A DNA stretch of 64,000 bases from positions 3,348,001-3,412,000 of the forward strand of contig NZ_CP113059.1 of assembly GCF_026625705.1 (NCBI RefSeq). The letters are read 5' to 3'. A program made the translations under genes and the position numbers. This stretch comes from Pedobacter sp. SL55. GTDB lineage: Bacteria; Bacteroidota; Bacteroidia; Sphingobacteriales; Sphingobacteriaceae. Every line of letters starts with the position of its first letter. Position 1 is the first letter of the stretch. Under the pieces are notes generated by a model. It saw nothing but the letters and a program-made list of their open reading frames with translations. It was not told where the DNA came from and did no database searches. Below, piece by piece: positions 35,801-44,169 of the stretch.

Positions 35801-36488
35801 AGGTTTTGTTATTTACTTCGGCAATTGCAGCCGGCGATTCGAAACGTTTAAGCGATTGGTAACCAGTTACCACAACCTCTTGTAGCACAGCGTTAGACGG
35901 TGCTAAAGTGACAATAATTACCGATCCGGTAGCATTTTTAGCATATTTAATTTCTTTTTGTTCGTAACCTAGGTAAGAGAAAACCAAGGTATTGTTACTA
36001 TCGCTTACATCAATGCCGAAGTGTCCATTTTTATCGGTACTAACCGTGTTTGAAGTACCTTTTTGAGTAACGGTAACGCCTGGCATTAACGCACCATCAT
36101 TATCGTTAACCATACCGTGCAGGGTATAGGTATTTTCTCCTGCAGCTTTAGACTTAATCACAATGGTTTTTCCATTTACACGGTAGGTAAAATCTTGATC
36201 TTTAAAAACCTGTGTTAGTATTTCATTAATATCTGAAGATTTAATTTCTGCGTTAATTGGCTTTGCTTTTTGGTTAAACGAAGCATCGTAAACAAATTGG
36301 TAATTGGTTTTTGTAGCAATTTCAGAAATTACAGTATTTAGTGTAGCTTGTTTAAAGCTAAATGTATATATAACTTGCCCAAAAGAAGATTGAGCAGTTA
36401 GCGTGGTAAAAATAGAGATTAATAAAAGCAATCTCAAATACGATATCAGCACAGGCTTTTTGCTACCTGCTAGGTAAAGTTTATTCAT
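32871..36488 (-). CDS. SusC/RagA TonB-dependent transporter with STN domain
   Basis: 1205 residues. After the signal peptide there is an STN (secretin/TonB N-terminal) domain at about 38-115 that receives or sends the FecR signal. A carboxypeptidase-D-like domain follows (about 123-205), then the plug with VVTGYQSLKR and ASAASIYGSRAANGVIVINT (read as SIYGSRAANGVI), and a 22-strand barrel ending in LFGLNLTL. The STN domain and the upstream FecR/ECF genes show a cell-surface-signalling receptor. It imports a substrate, unknown here, using TonB energy. Confidence 0.94.
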   Translation of the reverse strand: MNKLYLAGSKKPVLISYLRLLLLISIFTTLTAQSSFGQVIYTFSFKQATLNTVISEIATKTNYQFVYDASFNQKAKPINAEIKSSDINEILTQVFKDQDFTYRVNGKTIVIKSKAAGENTYTLHGMVNDNDGALMPGVTVTQKGTSNTVSTDKNGHFGIDVSDSNNTLVFSYLGYEQKEIKYAKNATGSVIIVTLAPSNAVLQEVVVTGYQSLKRFESPAAIAEVNNKTLNENVNVNLTSALEGRFAGLMFQKNVNGAAADKPILRGIGTLSAQVGSAPLLVIDGLPTELTLEDINPYDVESVNLLKDASAASIYGSRAANGIIVINTKKGSGNLKVSLNSDFFIATKPNLNDMHYASTSDLIDFEQAVYNRERARYANVTSLFNYYGDAGNSSLRYYSPLYQLNRNLEEGKINDSDFNATINQWRQNDFIDDYTKNVWQNEFRQRYNLSFSGGTAKQNTYISFNFDDARGRIKYNDNQNYNLYAKSSFQVKSWLNATFGINASYSVADITDSDFGSFDIQKRYERITDGNGNLVIAPFANIDDGFTSSGAMNPAVADRINSLSGFKSLNFNVLNQLQEGITQQNSLSLRAFTNIEAKIWNGLSFNTQFQYENRRTNAEVYHDVNSYKMRYAINGLTGYTPATNTYTYVDGFSTGGRYQQIDRQTSNYTFRNQLNFDRYFDQNKHKVTAIAGFEMRESFIPRTVEQLRYGYDPVTLTSTIINTFALSQTGAPSYIYGNNRTLSALSRTQTETKHRNFSVYSNFGYTYLGKYNLMGSLRVDRADFFGAEPKYRNRPLWSVGLGWNASEEDFLKNVKWVDFLKLRATYGVNGNVDQSTTPYTVATRRNDNLFQSLQYINITQQPNPMLRWEKTATTNIGLDYSLFNNKLRGSIDVYDRLSSDLLVSTDLDPTVGALTRRINAGELRNRGIEFSAGSEWFKRGDFRINSNLIIAFNKTKVEKVTRAKGTASNYVGFPGDYFFEGEYYNSFYAYKYGGMTNGYPYVLDENGNPTITFDANGNPNPTSVKSINNPDALVNMGSLMPTYTGSLSQRFSYKQFDLNMLLVFSGGNKMRKETLDLGSDALTNIGITQRYTDANPTANPRLLVDYAENMRNYASSISSQWRNSDINVVNGDYIKLRNVSLSYHLPKSFADKIKISSARLTFQMNNIWYWSAAGNDIDPEVYTANSGTRNMPLPKTYLFGLNLTL

Positions 36489-36534
36489 TAAAGGTTAGTT
36501 AGTTGATTATAAAATTTGTTTGATTGAGCGTATT

Positions 36535-37662
36535 TTAATTATCTATGCTTAGCCTCCTTTCTTCTACTTTAAATTTTAGCCCCGTAGTGGTGTACAACAT
36601 TTCTAGTACATCTTTAAAGGCAGTGTTTCTATTCAGTCTTATATATAAGCGTTTATTGGGGATGCTGTTCTCGTCGAAAGAGAAATCGTACCAACGGGAA
36701 AGCTCATGGAGTACATCGGCTAATGCTTGGTCGTTAAATACGAACAAGCCATTGGTCCACGCTTTTGCAGCAGCGGTGTCGGCTTGGTTTACGAGAATGC
36801 CATTTCGGTCAGATAATCCTTCCTGTCCGGGAGCGAGAATTTTTCGGTTAGATAGATAGTTGAGTTGTACGCTACCTTCGTAAAGCGTAGTTTTTGTTTG
36901 CTTGCCAAAGCTATTGATAGTAAATGCTGTACCTAAAACTTTGACATTGGTTTGCCCAACAGATACAATAAATGGCATTTTTTTGTTTTTTGCCACTTTA
37001 AAGTAAGCTTCGCCGCTTAATTTTACGTGTCTTTCGGGGCCATAAAAACCAACGGGAAATTCTAAGGTAGATTTTGAATTGAGATAAACTTGCGTACCAT
37101 CTCCAAGTGTAATTTTGTAGAAACCACCAGCTGGTGTGCTAATGGCGTGCAGGGCAGATAGGCCCGTAGTATCGTTTGATTTTTGTTTGTAAATAATGTT
37201 GCCGTTGGCAGCGGTAGTAACCGAAATGGCGGCGGCAGGAGAGAAGCTCGATTGGCTTTCGCTGTTTAGTAGAGTTTCTTCGTTATTGATTACTAAAACA
37301 GCTTTATTGCTACCAGGAATAATCTCATTTTTAGTTGAAGAACCACTGTAAAGCGCTAAATAGCTTATTCCAAAAACTACTGCAGCTACTGCAGCGGCTT
37401 TGTACCAAGTAGTTATTTTAATTACTTTAGTTTTTGGTTGTTTTTCTATTTTTTCTTCAATTTTTGCAAAAATTGATTGAAGATGCACTGTATCGGCGGG
37501 TGCCAATTCATCGTCCAAAAGCAGCTCTTGGTTAATATGATTGCGTAAGTCCATCTCATTAACCTCTGCCATGTCTTTAAACAAAGCATTAAGATCATTT
37601 GCGGTAACTTCGCTATTAAGATACCTGTTAAATAGTTTTTCGAACTTTGTTTTTTGCTCCAT
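36535..37662 (-). CDS. FecR-family anti-sigma regulator
   Basis: 375 residues. The cytoplasmic N-terminal part (about 1-85) binds the ECF sigma factor, one membrane helix follows (AAAVAAVVFGISYLALYSG, about 89-107), and the periplasmic part has the FecR domain (FYKITLGDGTQVYLNSKSTL, then VLGTAFTINSF) and the DUF4974 end. It transmits the transporter-occupied signal to the sigma factor encoded just upstream. The gene order sigma-FecR-SusC is standard. Confidence 0.93.
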   Translation of the reverse strand: MEQKTKFEKLFNRYLNSEVTANDLNALFKDMAEVNEMDLRNHINQELLLDDELAPADTVHLQSIFAKIEEKIEKQPKTKVIKITTWYKAAAVAAVVFGISYLALYSGSSTKNEIIPGSNKAVLVINNEETLLNSESQSSFSPAAAISVTTAANGNIIYKQKSNDTTGLSALHAISTPAGGFYKITLGDGTQVYLNSKSTLEFPVGFYGPERHVKLSGEAYFKVAKNKKMPFIVSVGQTNVKVLGTAFTINSFGKQTKTTLYEGSVQLNYLSNRKILAPGQEGLSDRNGILVNQADTAAAKAWTNGLFVFNDQALADVLHELSRWYDFSFDENSIPNKRLYIRLNRNTAFKDVLEMLYTTTGLKFKVEERRLSIDN

Positions 37663-37756
37663 ATTTATAAACCTATACGCACGAGTTTTAAAAACACACT
37701 ATCGTATGCTAAAAAAAAGTGTTTTTTTTAGATTTAGTTTAAGAGGTTGAGGAGAA

Positions 37757-38350
37757 CTAGTTCTTTAGATATAATGCAATAACAAATACAAGGAAATCTT
37801 TAGAGTGGAAGAACACATGATCTTTTACGGCTTTGGTGGCGTGCACCAATTGGTTGCTGACCGTAGAAACACTAATATTTAATTGTTCTGCCACTTCTTT
37901 ATAAGATTTCTCTTCTAATTTACAGAGCCTGAAAATTTCTCTTCGTTGCGGAGGTAGCTGTTCAATGGCTTCATTTAATACAGCAGCACGCTCTTTATTG
38001 TAGATATAATCTTCTGTTTGATTGTAAAACGTTGCAAAAGTATGAATTAAGTGGTCTTGCATCTTCTTGTCTTGCGCAAGTTTTCTGTAATAATCGTAAA
38101 CTGTGTTTTGGGCTATCGTATACAGCCATGCTTTAAAGGGTTTAGAGGTATCTATGGTATCTTTTTTAATCCATAATTTTAAGAAAACGTCTTGTAAAAG
38201 CTCGTCTGCAACTTCAGATATTTTCACCATTTTATTAAGTTTTTGGTGTAGTGCAGAACTATATTTTTCGTAAAAATAAGCAAAAGCATCCCTATCTGCA
38301 TTAATAAGCCGAGTTAAATAAACTTCTTCTGACAGGTGGTAAGTTGACAA
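37757..38350 (-). CDS. ECF RNA polymerase sigma factor
   Basis: 197 residues. Region 2 includes LLQDVFLKLWIKKDTID and FKAWLYTIAQNTVYDYYRK; region 4 includes LPPQRREIFRLCKLEEKSYKEV (read as PQRREIFRLCKLEEKSYKEV) and the helix-turn-helix LNISVSTVSNQL. The C terminus has a short hydrophobic end. It is the FecI-like sigma factor held by the downstream FecR protein and most probably drives transcription of the SusCD-protease operon. Confidence 0.93.
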   Translation of the reverse strand: MSTYHLSEEVYLTRLINADRDAFAYFYEKYSSALHQKLNKMVKISEVADELLQDVFLKLWIKKDTIDTSKPFKAWLYTIAQNTVYDYYRKLAQDKKMQDHLIHTFATFYNQTEDYIYNKERAAVLNEAIEQLPPQRREIFRLCKLEEKSYKEVAEQLNISVSTVSNQLVHATKAVKDHVFFHSKDFLVFVIALYLKN

Positions 38351-38445
38351 CTTAAACGATTAATTTTTTACTAAGATGATAATAATTTTTTTGCTATCAA
38401 AGTCTAAGGCAATTTAGAGTGGGTTTTAACAATAAATCATCAAAT

Positions 38446-38476
38446 AAAAACGGCAGCTCATCCAAGCTGCCGTTTT
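38446..38476. other. Strong terminator-like hairpin in a divergent gap
   Basis: AAAAACGGCAGCT and AGCTGCCGTTTTT pair around CATCCA, with A and T runs on both sides, so it could stop transcription in either direction. It lies between the divergent sigma-factor and 119-residue secreted-protein genes, where no convergent gene exists. It may end a small RNA or attenuate a long leader. The rest of the 271-bp gap shows no gene. Confidence 0.6.
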
Positions 38477-38621
38477 TTAAACCAAATATAAATTTTATGA
38501 ACATTGATGCAAATATAATAAAGTCTACTAATTTAGTAGTTTTTATTTAAAAATAATTTTACGCTTGATAGGAAATATCATTAGAAATGTATTAGTTTTA
38601 TTATTCTAAATATAAACAGAA

Positions 38622-38981
38622 ATGAAAAAGTTATTATTTACGCTATTTATTGCGTGTTTTACAATGGTGTTTGCTCATGCACAAGATGCACCAAAAAAGA
38701 GAACCTCTTTTGGATGGGATAAGGCTTCGCTAACAGAAATTGGTTGCGATACAGACCAGATCAAAAAGATTGCTGTAGTTAAAAAAGATGCTTCAGAAAA
38801 GAGAAAAAAGATTGAAGAAGATGCTTCGTTAGATGAAAAAGCAAAAAAAGCAGCAATTAAAGTAATTGTTAAAGATAGAAATGAAGCAATGAGTGCACTT
38901 TTAACCGAAGAGCAACGCAAAAAAGTAGAAGAAATTAATGTTAAATTAAAGGAAGAAGCTAAAACAGCAGCCGGAAACTAA
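38622..38981 (+). CDS. Small secreted helical protein
   Basis: 119 residues with a signal peptide ending FAHAQ. The mature part is charged and helical, with repeated KK/EE stretches such as KRKKIEEDASLDEKAKKAA and LLTEEQRKKVEEI, the latter recalling the LTxxQ element of Spy/CpxP-type periplasmic proteins. It may be a periplasmic chaperone-like or envelope-stress protein; no enzyme motif is seen. It has its own terminator and stands alone. Confidence 0.75.
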   Translation: MKKLLFTLFIACFTMVFAHAQDAPKKRTSFGWDKASLTEIGCDTDQIKKIAVVKKDASEKRKKIEEDASLDEKAKKAAIKVIVKDRNEAMSALLTEEQRKKVEEINVKLKEEAKTAAGN

Positions 38982-39009
38982 AAGCTTTAATTAATAATCT
39001 ATAGCCAGA

Positions 39010-39041
39010 AGCGGATAATTTTAAAATTATCCGCTTTTTTT
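39010..39041 (+). terminator. Terminator of the small secreted protein gene
   Basis: AGCGGATAATTTT and AAAATTATCCGCT form a long perfect stem followed by a run of T. It begins 28 bases after the stop codon. The remaining gap to 39263 shows only AT-rich sequence and some short inverted repeats. Confidence 0.9.
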
Positions 39042-39263
39042 TATTTAAAATAAATCTCTTTTTGGGAGATTACGATAAATTATTTTGCGCTCTTCGCAAT
39101 ACTCTTTTTTAAAGCGCAAATTTTTTCAAGCTTTCGTCAAAAACAGCTTACGCTTAGCTGTCTTTTAGTTCTCAGCTCGTTATTAATAAATAGTTGCAGG
39201 TTATGCCGTGTTCTAAAAGGCTAGTTAAAATTTATACTCACATTAATTACCCGGCAGCAGTTT

Positions 39264-39277
39264 GTGATTAATATCAT
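39264..39277. promoter_or_regulatory. FNR-like site upstream of the hemN/cbb3 region
   Basis: GTGATTAATATCAT resembles the FNR/CRP-family box TTGATnnnnATCAA, matching eight of ten defined bases. It is centred about 55 bases upstream of the -7 box at 39322. An oxygen-responsive FNR-type activator would fit genes for anaerobic haem synthesis and a high-affinity oxidase. No such regulator gene lies in the window. Confidence 0.4.
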
Positions 39278-39300
39278 TTTTTAGGTTAACTGCGCTCAAA

Positions 39301-39329
39301 TTGCCGCAACCTACTACTAGCTAGTTTTG
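39301..39329 (+). promoter_or_regulatory. Promoter of the hemN operon
   Basis: TTG at 39301-39303 and TAGTTTTG at 39322-39329 (a perfect TAnnTTTG) are 18 bases apart. The first gene starts at 39349, 19 bases further on. Confidence 0.55.
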
Positions 39330-39348
39330 TGAAACATAAAATGATTTC

Positions 39349-39783
39349 ATGAAGGCTATTGCTTATAATATTAAACCTGAAGAAAAAGAGTGCTTGGTGT
39401 TGGCTAACCACAAGAAACATGATATTACCATTATAGCCAATAGTTTAAGTAAAGAAACACTGCCATTTGCACAAGGCAAAGAGGTTTTGATTGTGTTTAA
39501 CGAAGATCCATTAAATGCAGAACTGATGGTAGGCTTAAAGGCCTTAGGTATTAAATACATTGCTACTTCATCTTTCGAAACCAACCACATTGACTTAAAT
39601 GCAGCTGGAATTGCCGGTTTTAAAATTGCCAATGTTCCTTTTACACAAGGTAACGATGTAGTAATGCCACGTATGCAACAAGTAATAAAAAACTTAGATA
39701 ACTGGGCCGCTGGTAAATGTGTTGGTAAGGCTTGTTGTTGCCCAAACGATTGTGCAAAAGCAATGAAACAGGAGGGACAGTAA
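39349..39783 (+). CDS. Truncated D-2-hydroxyacid-dehydrogenase-like protein with Cys-rich tail
   Basis: 144 residues. Residues about 40-100 (KEVLIVFNEDPLNAELMVGL, then IKYIATSSFETNHIDLNAAG) match the N-terminal substrate domain of D-lactate dehydrogenases, but the whole NAD-binding domain is absent. In its place is a tail with five cysteines, CVGKACCCPNDC. There is no sign of a frameshift, and the stop overlaps the hemN start by one base (TAATG). The tail may bind metal or an iron-sulfur cluster. The coupling to hemN hints at a role in low-oxygen haem synthesis or oxidase assembly. Confidence 0.75.
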   Translation: MKAIAYNIKPEEKECLVLANHKKHDITIIANSLSKETLPFAQGKEVLIVFNEDPLNAELMVGLKALGIKYIATSSFETNHIDLNAAGIAGFKIANVPFTQGNDVVMPRMQQVIKNLDNWAAGKCVGKACCCPNDCAKAMKQEGQ

Positions 39784-41132
39784 TGGAAGCCACCAAACTG
39801 TTACGTAAATACAACATTGCTGCACCTAGATACACCAGTTATCCAACGGTGCCTTACTGGGATAACGAAAATTTTGCTGCTGCGCATTGGAAAAACAAAT
39901 TGGTTGCAGCCTATAAAGAACACCATAACGAAGGAATTAGCCTATACATTCATTTACCGTTTTGCGAAAGCTTATGCACTTACTGCGGTTGCAATACTCG
40001 TATCACTAAAAATCATGGTGTAGAGTTGCCATATATTGATGCTTTATTAAAGGAATGGGAAATGTACTGCGCATTATTGGGCGAGCAACCAAAAATCAAA
40101 GAAATTCATTTAGGCGGCGGTACACCCACTTTTTTTAGTGCAGCCAACTTAAAAGCTTTACTAGAAACTATTGCTGGTGGTTCGCAATTTGATGAAGATG
40201 CAGCTTGCTCTTTCGAAGGGCATCCAGATAATACTACAGCAGAGCATCTAAAAACTTTGCGTGAGTTAGGTTTTAGAAGATTGAGCTTGGGAATTCAAGA
40301 TTTTGACCCGAAGGTGCAATTTATGATTAACCGCTACCAAACGCCAGAGCAGGTTAACAACATCAGTAAGTTAGCTCGTGAATTAGGGTATCAATCCATC
40401 AACTTCGATTTAATTTATGGTTTGCCTGGGCAAAATATTACAGGTTTAACCGAAACCATTGAAGAAACCATTGCCATTAAGCCAGATCGTATTGCATTTT
40501 ATAGTTACGCCCATGTGCCTTGGATCAAAGCTGGTCAGCGTCATTTTACGGAGAGTGATATCCCGCAAGGCGACGAAAAATTTGCCTTGTACCAAAAAGG
40601 TAGAGCCATGTTAGTGGCTGCAGGTTATGAAGAAATAGGGATGGACCATTTCGCTTTGAAAACAGATAGTTTGTACATCGCTAGTGAACAAAGAAAATTA
40701 CATCGCAATTTTATGGGGTACACCGACCACCATACGCCTATCCTGCTAGGCTTAGGTGTATCTGCTATTAGCGATTGCGGTACTGCTTTTGCGCAAAATG
40801 CGAAGACGGTAGAAGAGTATAAAAGTTTTATCCTTTCAGAAGATTTAGCTGTACAAAAAGGTCATTTATTAACCAAAGAAGATCTGTATATCAGAAAGCA
40901 CATACTCAATTTAATGTGCCAAAACAGCACTTGCTTTACTGAAGGCATTTCGCAAGAAGTTATTGAACGTTTGCAGCCTATGATTAGTGACAGTTTGGTT
41001 GAGATTATAAATAAAGAGGGCGTAAAAATCCTTCCTGCAGGCAAATCGTTTTTACGCAACGTTTGTATGGCTTTTGACGAAAGATTATGGCAGAAACAAC
41101 CACAAAAACAGTTGTTTAGCGCATCGATTTAA
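39783..41132 (+). CDS. hemN: Oxygen-independent coproporphyrinogen III oxidase
   Basis: 449 residues from ATG 39783, which overlaps the preceding stop; a longer frame upstream would run inside that gene. It is a radical-SAM enzyme with CESLCTYCGC (CxxxCxxCxC) binding the 4Fe-4S cluster, HLGGGTPTFF and GIQDFDPKVQ. It makes protoporphyrinogen IX without oxygen. Placed before the cbb3 oxidase genes, it would supply haem when oxygen is scarce. Residues YTSYPTVPYWDNENF near the start are typical of true HemN, not HemW. Confidence 0.95.
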   Translation: MEATKLLRKYNIAAPRYTSYPTVPYWDNENFAAAHWKNKLVAAYKEHHNEGISLYIHLPFCESLCTYCGCNTRITKNHGVELPYIDALLKEWEMYCALLGEQPKIKEIHLGGGTPTFFSAANLKALLETIAGGSQFDEDAACSFEGHPDNTTAEHLKTLRELGFRRLSLGIQDFDPKVQFMINRYQTPEQVNNISKLARELGYQSINFDLIYGLPGQNITGLTETIEETIAIKPDRIAFYSYAHVPWIKAGQRHFTESDIPQGDEKFALYQKGRAMLVAAGYEEIGMDHFALKTDSLYIASEQRKLHRNFMGYTDHHTPILLGLGVSAISDCGTAFAQNAKTVEEYKSFILSEDLAVQKGHLLTKEDLYIRKHILNLMCQNSTCFTEGISQEVIERLQPMISDSLVEIINKEGVKILPAGKSFLRNVCMAFDERLWQKQPQKQLFSASI

Positions 41133-41157
41133 GGTCGCGTACAATCCTAAATAAGTG

Positions 41158-41290
41158 CGTCATTCCAGATTTATTCTGGAATCTTAATGCGATAGAAAAT
41201 ATACATCATATCACTTTAAGATTAGCTAAGCTGAGCACTCGCGGTTCCCGTTTTTACAGCTTACTCCGATGTAAATCTGAGGGAATGACG
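41158..41290. repeat. Palindromic element ending CGTCATTCC/GGAATGACG
   Basis: The ends CGTCATTCC (41158-41166) and GGAATGACG (41282-41290) are perfect complements. Inside the left end ATTCCAGA-tttat-TCTGGAAT (41162-41182) forms a hairpin. A separate CTGAGCTTGTCG arm at 41317-41328 matches the repeat at 2379. The 256-bp gap between hemN and ccoI holds only these repeats. Confidence 0.65.
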
Positions 41291-41388
41291 ACAAAATTAA
41301 GTGCAGAATTGTCATGCTGAGCTTGTCGGAGCATATTTAAAATTAGGCTTCGAAAAATTTAGACTGACGAGATAAAATATACAAAGTT

Positions 41389-43790
41389 ATGAGCAATTCA
41401 ACCATCACCCACCAAAGTTCATTATGTTACCATTGCGGCGATCAATTACCTGCTGTTAAATTAAGCTTCAACGATAAAGATTTCTGCTGCATAGGTTGTC
41501 AAAGCGTATATCAGATTTTATCAGAAAACAACATGTGCAACTACTATGCGTACAATGATACTCCTGGGCAGCGCATTAAAGATAAGGGTCATTTCGAATA
41601 CTTAGATGAACCAACCATCATCACACAGCTCATCAACTATAAAGATAAAGATAACTCGATGGTTACATTTTACGTTCCGGCTATCCATTGTAGTTCTTGT
41701 ATTTGGTTGTTAGAGCATTTGTACAAAATCAACCCAGCCATATTTAGTTCACGTATCGATTTTCTGAAAAAGGAAGTAACTATTAGCTACAAACATGAAA
41801 AAGTATCGCTTCGCCAAGTGGTAGAAGTTTACTTAACCAAATTGGTTACGAGCCTTTAATAAGTTTGCAGGACGTGGTAAAGGAGAAAGGTAATTCGGTA
41901 AATAAACAACTGATTTGGAAAATTGCCATCGCCGGTTTCTGTATGGGCAATGTAATGCTGTTCAGTTTTCCAGAGTATTTCGGTTTATCAGCCTTGGAGA
42001 ATGAATTTCAATACTTGTTTGCTTGGTTAAATTTGGCATTTTGTATTCCTGTAACATTTTATTGTGCGAAAGAATATTTCATATCGGCCATTGCCAGTTT
42101 AAAACAAAAACATATTAATCTAGATACACCGCTCGCACTCATTATAGCAGTGCTATTTGTACGCACCGCTATTTCAACCATATTTAATACAGGGCCAGGT
42201 TTCGGAGATACCCTAACGGGATTGGTTTTTCTATTGCTGATGGGTAAATGGGTAAAACAACGTACTTACCACCATATTTCGTTCGATAGGGATTACCGTT
42301 CTTATTTTCCAATTGCGATTACCACCCTTAAAGATAACCGTGAAAAACCAGTAGCTATTAGCGAAATAGTAGTTGGAGATAGACTATTGATACGCAATGG
42401 CGAATTAGTGCCAGCCGATGCCATCCTAATGAAGGGAGATGCTTGGTTGGACATGAGCTTTGTAACTGGCGAAGCCGAGCCACAGCAGAAGGTTTTGGGT
42501 GAGATTGTGTATGCTGGCGGAAGACAAATGGGAGAGGCTATTGAGCTCGAAGTAATTAAACCAGCTTCGCAAAGTTACTTAACAGGTTTATGGAACAAAG
42601 AATTTTACAAAACCGATTTTAAGAGAAAGAATTTTAACGATAGCATTGCCAAGTATTTCAGTATTGGCGTTTTTGTAATTGCTTTTGCAGCTACTGGCTA
42701 TTGGTTGTGGATGGGAGATAGTAGCAAAGCATGGTCGGCATTTACGGCGGTGGTTATTGTGGCCTGCCCTTGTGTGCTCGCTTTAAGTACGCCATTTACG
42801 CTTTCGGCTATACTTTCTGTATTTGATAAAAAAGGTTTTTACGTAAAAAATACCGATGCTGTAGAGCAATTGGCCGATTTAGATACCATAGTTTTTGATA
42901 AAACAGGAACGTTAACCAGTACGCAAAATTCTGAAATTTGTTTCGAAGGAAGTTTAACGGCTGGAGAGAAATTAATGGTGGCCTCATTACTCTATAATTC
43001 CTCACATCCGCTGAGTAGACAAGTGCTAAAGGTTTTAAATCCGGATAAAATTTATGCCATTGCCAAGTACAACGAAGTAGTAGGAAAGGGGATTATGGGC
43101 ATGGTAAACGGTTGTATGGTGTATGCTGGTAGTAAACGAGGTTTACCTTTTGAGGTAGAGAGCATTATCAGCAAAGAAAACGGCGGCGTACACATCATGA
43201 TTGATGGAATGTATAAAGGCTGCTTTTCGGTAGACCAACAATGGCGAGATGGCATTACTCCTTTAATCAACTCCTTAAATAAAGATTATGATTTGAAAGT
43301 GCTTTCTGGGGATACCAATAAAGATGAAACCTTGTTGAAATCTATTTTTAAACCATCAACGGTCATGTGCTTTAATCAAAGTCCACATCAAAAATTAGAA
43401 ACCATTAAAGCATTGCAAATCAATAAGAAAAAAGTAATGATGTTAGGCGATGGTTTAAATGATGCTGGCGCTTTAAAACAAGCCAATTTTGGCATTGCCA
43501 TAACAGATAACATCAACAACTTTACGCCAGGCTGCGATGCCATTTTAAGTGGCAGTTCGTTAAGCTTGCTGCCAAATTTTATCCAGTTAAGTAAAGATGG
43601 ATTAAAGACGATAAAGATCAGCTTTGCGATAGCTACATCTTATAATTTGATAGGAGTTTACTACGCCGTTCAAGGTACGCTTTATCCATTGGTTGCTGCT
43701 ATTCTAATGCCAATAAGTACCATTACCATCATCAGTTTTACCAGTTTGGCAACCAGGTATTTTGCAAGGAAAAACAACTTAACCCCCTAG
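41389..43790 (+). pseudogene. ccoI: Copper P-type ATPase CcoI/FixI, split by an apparent frameshift
   Basis: The first part (41389-41859) has a Cys-rich start (CYHCGD, CCIGCQ) and an HMA-like motif HCSSC. The second part holds the ATPase core: CPCVLAL, the phosphorylation motif DKTGTLT and GDGLNDAGAL. In the other frame the junction reads LLNQIGYEPLISLQDVV, so restoring one T in the TTT run at 41828-41830 joins the two halves into one protein of about 800 residues. It exports copper for the oxidase's haem-copper site. As written, the first frame stops at 41859. Sequencing error is a real alternative to decay. Confidence 0.88.
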
Positions 43791-43855
43791 CCCCCTAAAA
43801 GGGGAACTGAATACAGGGTGCTATACAAAGTCCCCTTTAGGGGATTTAGGGGTAA
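43780..43855. repeat. Imperfect palindrome overlapping the ccoI stop
   Basis: TTAACCCCCTAGCCCCCTAA and following GGGGA pair with TCCCCTTTAGGGGATTTAGG and following GGGTAA further on. The ccoI stop TAG (43788-43790) is inside the left arm, so the last residues LTP of CcoI are coded by the repeat. It is GC-rich compared with its surroundings. Confidence 0.65.
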
Positions 43856-43907
43856 CAATACAACCGTTGACCAACAATACAACAATTTAACAATCGAACA
43901 ATAAATC

Positions 43908-44096
43908 ATGAACATACTCTATTTCTTAATCGGTTGCAGCGTGCTAGTTGCATTGGTTTTTCTGGGAGCTTTTTTTTGGGCGCTAAAAAACGGACAGCAC
44001 GATGATGTGTACACACCAAGCGTAAGAATTCTTTTTGATGATGAAGTAAAAAACACCGAACCGAAGGAAAGTGACCATAATCATATTTCCGACTAA
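43908..44096 (+). CDS. ccoS: cbb3 oxidase assembly protein CcoS
   Basis: 62 residues: one membrane helix (about 4-27, including GCSVLVALVFLGAFFWALKN) followed by the conserved GQHDDVYTPSVRILFDD, where DD(V/L)xTPxxRIL is the CcoS hallmark. It helps insert cofactors into the cbb3 oxidase. It lies between ccoI and ccoNO as usual. Confidence 0.92.
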   Translation: MNILYFLIGCSVLVALVFLGAFFWALKNGQHDDVYTPSVRILFDDEVKNTEPKESDHNHISD

Positions 44097-44169
44097 CACT
44101 CATCATCGGCCGTGCTATGGCACTGCAATAAATTTGTCATAAACATTACAAATCTATTTCTATTCAATT

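Noticed and set aside
38497..38550. 17-codon frame MNIDANIIKSTNLVVFI after the divergent hairpin
   Set aside because: Too short, AT-driven, and without a convincing ribosome binding site.
40860..41060. Open frame antisense to the end of hemN
   Set aside because: The hemN frame is intact and conserved here; the antisense frame has no recognisable content.
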